Shown piece after piece: positions 59,743 through 64,000 of a DNA stretch of 64,000 nucleotides. The translations under genes were made by a program, and so were the position numbers. Every line of letters begins with the position of its first letter. The stretch's first letter is position 1. The notes beneath the pieces were generated by a model. It was not told the DNA's origin. It saw only the letters and a program-made list of their open reading frames with translations, and searched no databases. Origin of the DNA: Dokdonella sp. (GTDB lineage: Bacteria > Pseudomonadota > Gammaproteobacteria > Xanthomonadales > Rhodanobacteraceae); the NCBI RefSeq assembly GCF_019634775.1, contig NZ_JAHCAS010000001.1:310001-374000 (forward strand), in the 5' to 3' direction.

Positions 59743-59999
59743 GAAAAATTCCATGGCGAAGCGGTGCCCTGAGGGCTGCTCCGGGACAATCCGTGGCGGG
59801 GAACTGCACCGGCCGGGACTGACCCGCAGGCAGGGCCAGCCGGAACCGCACGGCGCGCGCAGGGTCATGGTCAGTGGTCAACCCGCCACCTGATCGGAGA
59901 TCCGCGAGAGCCGCGCTCGACTTACACCCGGATCAGGTCGTGCCGGGACATGGACCGCACCCGGAGCCAGGGGCTCGACCGGAATCGAGGCACTGCGAT

Positions 60000-60989
60000 T
60001 CAACGCATCCCGTCGTGTTGCAGCAGATTGGCGAAGCCAAGGTCGTCGTCGGCGCCGCGGCTGCGCATGAGCACGCGTATGCCGCCGGCGGCGCCGCCGG
60101 CGCGGCGTTCGATCAGGCTCGATGCCGGGAACGGAACGTCGTCGAGAACGATGTCGGCGCGGGCGAGGAAGTAACTGCTGGCCACGCCGAGGCCGCGCCG
60201 GTCGAGATCGGCGATGACGATGCCTTGCTGCTCCCATTCGCGCAGGGCCGCAGCCACATCGCTCCAGCGCGCCTGGCCATCGAGACTGACGCGGCCGGCG
60301 AGCGCGGGCGTGATGCGTGAATCGAGGCTCATCAGCACCGCCGTGGTGGCCGTGTTGAGATTGAGCCGGGTGCCGGGAGGCAGCGCGCAGACCTCGGGCA
60401 GCAGGCGTGCATACGCGGCACCGTCGATGCCGCGCACGAGGCGCAGTTCGGAGACATGCGCGAACGGCCGGTTGGCCGCGCGGTATGGCACACTCTGGGC
60501 CAGATAGGCCGGATCTTCGGCACCACCGGAAGTGTCGACATTGCCGTCGCCATCGACCCAATCAGTGATCGCGCCGGCCAGCGCCGGATCGAGTTCCAGT
60601 GCGGTCAGCAGCCGGCGCAGGCGCTCGCGCCAGAGGCCCGCGAGCGCGGCATCGGCAACGATGAGGTTGTTGAGGTTGAAGCAACCGTTGAGGTCGCGCA
60701 GCGAAGCCGAGATGCGCCCGCCCGGCACGTCCTGAGGCGGCAACGGCAACGCCCAGATGTCGGTGCGCGTGTCGATGCGCTCGTCAAGATCCTTGATCAA
60801 CACCTGCGCGGCATAGGCTTCGAGGCCGTCGGCATAGGCGACCGCCTGGGCGCCGCGCAACACGTTGCGCGTGCGTGCAAAGGCGAGCTCACCGCGATCG
60901 AGCAATGCGGCAATCAGGATCACTGCCAACGCCACCGCGAGCAAGGCGATGATCAGGGCGACGCCACGCTGGCGATGCGCAAGACTCAT
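60000..60989 (-). CDS. gspK: Minor pseudopilin GspK of a second, isolated set
   Basis: The 329-residue product starts MSLAHRQRGVALIIALLAVA: a prepilin leader cut after Gly9 and a hydrophobic helix without Glu at +5, as in GspK. The large domain has LRDLNGCFNLNNLIV, LDPALAGAITDWVDGDGNVD, YRAANRPFAHVSELRLVRGI and LNLNTATTAVLMSL, all classical GspK features and closer to the E. coli/Pseudomonas type than the copy at 8762-9676. It is the last gene of a five-gene set; mraZ follows after 320 nt and no gspL or gspM is present. Confidence 0.92.
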   Translation of the reverse strand: MSLAHRQRGVALIIALLAVALAVILIAALLDRGELAFARTRNVLRGAQAVAYADGLEAYAAQVLIKDLDERIDTRTDIWALPLPPQDVPGGRISASLRDLNGCFNLNNLIVADAALAGLWRERLRRLLTALELDPALAGAITDWVDGDGNVDTSGGAEDPAYLAQSVPYRAANRPFAHVSELRLVRGIDGAAYARLLPEVCALPPGTRLNLNTATTAVLMSLDSRITPALAGRVSLDGQARWSDVAAALREWEQQGIVIADLDRRGLGVASSYFLARADIVLDDVPFPASSLIERRAGGAAGGIRVLMRSRGADDDLGFANLLQHDGMR

Positions 60990-61645
60990 GGCACACCGAT
61001 GGTCAGCGGCGTGGTCGGGATACCGGTTTCCGCAGCCGCCTCCGCGGCACGCATCGGCAGGCCGGACGACAGGATGACGATGCGGCGCAGCTCGCCGAAG
61101 TCCTCGACGAGCAGGCGCCATTCGACCGCGCGCGGCAGCGTTTCGGCCGCGATGTCACGCGGCGGCCAGGCGTCATGCCACTGGTTGCCGTCGCCGAGGT
61201 AGCGCAGGCGCAGCGATGTCGCACGCTCGAGCAGGTCGCGCCGCGCAGGCGTGCTGTTCGCCGCGCGATCGAGCACCGCCCAGCGTTCGCGCACCAGCTT
61301 GCCGGCATTGACCGCATAACCGACGCGCTCGACATGACTGCGCGGTTCCGCGCGCGGACTGGCGAAACCGACGCGGCTCAATTCGACGCGATCACTGCGT
61401 CCCATCACGGCGGCCAGCACCTCGCCGTAGTTGCCGCGCACCGGTCGCGACACGGCCTGGCGCAGGTCGCGCTCGAGATCGCCCATCGAACGCACGACAG
61501 CGGCAAAGCGATCCTGCTGCGCCGCCAGCTCGCCGCGCGTGCGCACGACCTGGCCGAGCGCACCCCAGGTGATCGCCGCGACCGCGGCGAACACGACGAG
61601 GGCGACGAGGATTTCGATGAGAGAGAAACCGGGATCGGGCTTCAT
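60986..61645 (-). CDS. gspJ: Minor pseudopilin GspJ of the second set
   Basis: The 219-residue product has the short leader MKPDPG^FSLIEILVALVVFA with Glu at +5. The domain includes GELAAQQDRFAAVVRSMGDL and ERDLRQAVSRPVRGNYGE, typical of classical GspJ. It overlaps gspK and gspI by ATGA junctions. The sequence differs widely from the other GspJ in this window, so the two sets are not a recent duplication. Confidence 0.92.
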   Translation of the reverse strand: MKPDPGFSLIEILVALVVFAAVAAITWGALGQVVRTRGELAAQQDRFAAVVRSMGDLERDLRQAVSRPVRGNYGEVLAAVMGRSDRVELSRVGFASPRAEPRSHVERVGYAVNAGKLVRERWAVLDRAANSTPARRDLLERATSLRLRYLGDGNQWHDAWPPRDIAAETLPRAVEWRLLVEDFGELRRIVILSSGLPMRAAEAAAETGIPTTPLTIGVP

Positions 61646-62007
61646 GGCATCTCACTCCCAAACCCCGACAACGTCGCCAAGGGCTGTGCGTCGTCGCCGG
61701 CATGCACGGCGATGTCGAGGCGGCGGATCTGCGTGTTGGCGGTGGCCTGCACGTCGAGGGTCCAGCGCCATTCGCGGCCGGCGAACTGCATGCGGCCGTC
61801 GCGGCGGCCGGTCGGTGGAAGCGGCGTTGCCAATCGTGTTTCGGCCAGCACATTGGCAGCGACCCAGCCGGCCAGCGTGCGTTCGCGCAAGGCATCGAAG
61901 GCGGCAACCTGGCCGCCGGCGGTGCGTGTCAGCGCAAGCAGGGCCAGGGCGACCACGACGAGGGCGACCAGCACCTCGATCAGGGTGAAGCCGCGCGCTT
62001 GCCTCAT
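61642..62007 (-). CDS. gspI: Minor pseudopilin GspI of the second set
   Basis: The 121-residue product starts MRQARG^FTLIEVLVALVVVA and has the GspI features AFDALRERTLAGWVAANVLA and REWRWTLDVQATANTQIRRL. Length is the classical size for GspI, against 191 residues for the Xps copy. ATG 62007 overlaps the gspH stop (ATGA). Confidence 0.92.
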   Translation of the reverse strand: MRQARGFTLIEVLVALVVVALALLALTRTAGGQVAAFDALRERTLAGWVAANVLAETRLATPLPPTGRRDGRMQFAGREWRWTLDVQATANTQIRRLDIAVHAGDDAQPLATLSGFGSEMP

Positions 62008-62528
62008 TGCCGCGCTTCCCGGCGTGCCAGTTCGACACGCCCATCGGCGTGGCCGACGACGTCGATCGCGGCGAGGCCTTCGCCAAGCGAGAGCGTGAGG
62101 TGGAACGGCGTCAGCTCGCCGGATGGAAAGCACACCAGTTGCGGCGCCGCTGCGTCGTCGGCAGCCGTGCGCAGTTCACGTCCGTCGCGCGCGAGTGTGA
62201 CGTGCATGCCCTGCATCCATTCGCGCGCACGCAGCTCGCCCTCGCCGCGACCCTCGCGCCAGCCTTCGATGCCCAGTGTCATGAACGCATAGCGCGCGGC
62301 GTCGACACGCAAGCCGATGCTGCGCCCGCCGAGTTCTGCCTGCGTGCAGGCATGCACGACCAGCGCCTGGAACCGCTCCGCCTCGCGCTCAAGCCGCCGC
62401 TCGCCACCGACACTGGCCACGCCGATCCCGACCGCCAGAACCAACACGCCGACGATGGCGAGCACGACGAGCACTTCGATGAGGCTGAAGCCAACCGGTG
62501 GCCGGGCGCCGGAATCGCACCGAACCAT
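62004..62528 (-). CDS. gspH: Minor pseudopilin GspH of the second set
   Basis: The 174-residue product has leader MVRCDSGARPPVG^FSLIEVL and helix VVLAIVGVLVLAVGIGVASV. ERFQALVVHACTQAELGGRS and LGIEGWREG are GspH-like. The ATG at 62528 is 106 nt after the gspG stop; this gap (62529-62634) holds a degenerate C-rich heptamer stretch (CCCATTTCCCATTACCGG at 62616-62633). Confidence 0.9.
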   Translation of the reverse strand: MVRCDSGARPPVGFSLIEVLVVLAIVGVLVLAVGIGVASVGGERRLEREAERFQALVVHACTQAELGGRSIGLRVDAARYAFMTLGIEGWREGRGEGELRAREWMQGMHVTLARDGRELRTAADDAAAPQLVCFPSGELTPFHLTLSLGEGLAAIDVVGHADGRVELARREARQ

Positions 62529-62634
62529 CGGCGAAGACGCGGCGCGACGCAGCTTTGCCCGCTCCTTTCCCTCGCTTGCCACGCTGTGGGCCCCTCGCGC
62601 CTTCACGGCTTCGACCCATTTCCCATTACCGGCC

Positions 62635-63201
62635 TCAATCGCCCCAGTTCCCGATATCGGCATTCTCGCCTTCGCCGCCCGGACGGCCGTCGGCACCGTA
62701 GCTGAAGATGTCGATCTCACCGTGCTGGCCGGGCTGCAGGTACTGATAAGGCTGGTTCCACGGATCCTTCGGCAGGCGGTCGAGGTAGGGCCCCTTCCAG
62801 TTCGGTGCCTCGGGTTGCCCGGAAGGCTTGCTGACCAGCGCCTGCAGGCCCTGGTCATTGCCCGGATAGCGGAAGTTGTCGAGCTTGTAGAGGTTGAGCG
62901 CCGTGGTGATGCCGGCGATGTCCTGCTTGACGCGCGTGATGCGCGCCTCGGCCGGACGCTGCATGACGCGCGGCACGACGATCGCGGCAAGAATGCCGAG
63001 GATCACCACGACAACCAGGATCTCGATGAGGGTAAAGCCGCGTGATGAGGCCGGGAATGGGGAACGGGAAATGGGGAATCGGCAAGACGGGCGGCTCGAG
63101 CTGCGTCGCCGCGCTGCGTCCATTCCCGATTCCCGATTCCCCGTTCCCGGCTTCCCGCCATTCCCCATTCCCCATTCCCCGTTGTCGGATTCAATGTTCA
63201 T
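62635..63201 (-). CDS. gspG: Major pseudopilin GspG of the second set, with repeat-encoded leader
   Basis: The mature part is a textbook GspG: FTLIEILVVVVILGILAAIV, RVKQDIAGITTALNLYKLDN, RYPGNDQGLQALVSKPSGQP, NWKGPYLDRLPKDPWNQPYQ, and FSYGADGRPGGEGENADIGN. The leader is abnormal. From the ATG at 63201 there are 54 residues before the processed Phe, and from the ATG at 63123 there are 28, against the usual 6-20, because a heptamer element (63049-63182) is translated in frame (for example RFPISRSPFPASSRG). No start codon lies closer. It may still work if translation begins at 63123, or it may be poorly made. Confidence 0.88.
   Translation of the reverse strand: MNIESDNGEWGMGNGGKPGTGNRESGMDAARRRSSSRPSCRFPISRSPFPASSRGFTLIEILVVVVILGILAAIVVPRVMQRPAEARITRVKQDIAGITTALNLYKLDNFRYPGNDQGLQALVSKPSGQPEAPNWKGPYLDRLPKDPWNQPYQYLQPGQHGEIDIFSYGADGRPGGEGENADIGNWGD
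63049..63182. repeat. Heptamer inverted-repeat element within the second gspG leader
   Basis: The G-rich arm (63049-63082) reads AGGCCGGGAATGGGGAACGG then GAAATGGGGAATCGG; the C-rich arm (63121-63182) has tandem CCGATTCC units, CCCGTTCCCGG and CCATTCC units. The centre contains the dyad GGCTCGAGCT. It directly precedes the prepilin cleavage region and leaves no short leader. Confidence 0.85.
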
Positions 63202-63250
63202 GCGTGCAGCGCTTGTGTGGCGGCGGGAATGGCGGGGATCATAGCAAAGC

Positions 63251-64000
63251 ATGTCCCAGCCCCCGCCGCCGCATTTCCACGTGCCTGCGCATACCGACCT
63301 GGCCGCACGCGATCTCGCCGTGGTCTGGCATCCGTGCACGCAGATGCATGATCACGAGACGTTGCCGATGCTGCCGATCACGCGCGCCGATGGCGCGTGG
63401 CTGTACGGCGACGACGGCCGACGCTGGCTCGATGCAGTCAGCTCGTGGTGGACCTGCCTGCTCGGTCACCGCCATCCACGCATCGTCGCCGCACTCAAGG
63501 ACCAGCTCGATCGGCTCGATCACGTGATGCTCGCCGGCATGACGCACGCGCCGGCCGTCGAACTCGCCGAGGCACTGGTCGCGATCACTCCAGCCGGCCT
63601 CGAACGGGTGTTCTATGCCGACAACGGCTCGAGCGCGATCGAGGTCGCACTCAAGCTCAGCTTCCACTACTGGCGCAACCTGGGCAGCGGCGAACGCAGG
63701 CGCTTCATCGCCCTGCGTGGCGGCTACCACGGCGAAACGCTCGGCGCACTGTCCGTCACCGACGTCCCGCTGTACCGCGAGACCTATGCGCCGCTGCTGC
63801 TGCAACCGCTGTTCGCACCCTCACCCGACGCCTACGAAGCCGAACCGGGCGAGAATGCGGTGGATTGCGCACAGCGCCGGCTCGGTGACATGCGCGCCCT
63901 GCTCGAACGCCACGCGCACGAGACCTGCGCGGTCATCGTCGAACCACTCGTGCAGTGCGCCGGCGGCATGCGCATGCACGATGCCTCGTACCTGAGCGGC
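63251..64000 (+). CDS. bioA: Adenosylmethionine-8-amino-7-oxononanoate aminotransferase BioA, 3' end outside window
   Basis: BioA makes 7,8-diaminopelargonic acid in biotin synthesis, using S-adenosylmethionine as amino donor. The first 250 residues are present. I read MSQPPPPHFHVPAHTDLAAR, the hallmark VWHPCTQM, SSWWTCLLGHRHPRIVAALK, VFYADNGSSAIEVALKLSFH, the PLP-site GGYHGETLGALSV and EPLVQCAGGM. The PLP lysine lies beyond the edge. The gene is divergent from the second gspG across 49 nt. Confidence 0.95.
   Translation, partial: MSQPPPPHFHVPAHTDLAARDLAVVWHPCTQMHDHETLPMLPITRADGAWLYGDDGRRWLDAVSSWWTCLLGHRHPRIVAALKDQLDRLDHVMLAGMTHAPAVELAEALVAITPAGLERVFYADNGSSAIEVALKLSFHYWRNLGSGERRRFIALRGGYHGETLGALSVTDVPLYRETYAPLLLQPLFAPSPDAYEAEPGENAVDCAQRRLGDMRALLERHAHETCAVIVEPLVQCAGGMRMHDASYLSG

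Noticed and set aside
59880..59940. CCTGATC ... GATCAGG dyad downstream of the second gspK as a terminator
   Set aside because: The stem is short, the loop long, and no T tract follows.
59878..60561. Frame overlapping the end of the second gspK, considered as a possible gspL
   Set aside because: It is extremely Arg/Pro-rich, lacks a membrane helix, and lies mostly inside gspK in another frame.

Overview
The window is GC-rich, densely coded, chromosomal gammaproteobacterial DNA. Several features point to the Xanthomonadales/Lysobacterales: a type II secretion cluster in the gene order E-F-G-H-I-J-K-L-M-N-D (the xps order of Xanthomonas), a division and cell wall (dcw) cluster that lacks murD, many copies of a GGGNATC-type heptamer repeat, and the string ftsZ-lpxC-dciA-M23 peptidase-secA-mutT. 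I cannot name the genus. No tRNA, rRNA, CRISPR array, phage or intact insertion sequence was seen.

Layout. 1-3.7 kb: two secreted, cysteine-containing proteins of unknown function and a small lipoprotein. 3.8-15 kb: a complete Xps-type type II secretion system (T2SS), reading right to left behind purL (15.7-19.5 kb) and a small membrane protein, with genes overlapping or almost touching. 19.7-22 kb: three tandem DsbC-like disulfide isomerases. 22.1-31.5 kb: xerD, an RDD membrane protein, lptG/lptF, and divergent from these pepA, a membrane protein, holC and valS. 31.5-37.3 kb: a cysB-type regulator divergent from cysK, then a DUF1800-DUF1501 pair. 37.3-43.7 kb: Nudix/ThiE fusion, secA, M23 peptidase, dciA and lpxC. 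44-59.7 kb: the dcw cluster (mraZ, rsmH, ftsL, ftsI, murE, murF, mraY, ftsW, murG, murC, ddl, ftsQ, ftsA, ftsZ), with an mraZ promoter and a four-box MraZ operator. 60-63.2 kb: a second, isolated set of pseudopilin genes (gspG-H-I-J-K). 63.25 kb to the end: bioA, cut by the window edge.

How the parts work together. The Xps machine exports folded proteins across the outer membrane. The three DsbC-like proteins would repair disulfides in periplasmic proteins, possibly including cysteine-rich exported ones such as the one at 1.2-2.8 kb. LptF/LptG and LpxC serve lipopolysaccharide transport and synthesis. The dcw genes make peptidoglycan precursors and the divisome. Missing murD fits the MurD2/MurL route known from Xanthomonas.

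The most unusual structure is not a gene. At least seven loci carry a composite element of G-rich heptamers, a short central hairpin, and the same heptamers inverted. These elements fill intergenic spaces, abut start codons that lack a Shine-Dalgarno sequence, and run into the ends of PurL, FtsQ, Ddl, the RDD protein and the leader of the second GspG. A second repeat family (REP-like, CTTCAG core) and an in-frame repeat insertion in valS are also present.
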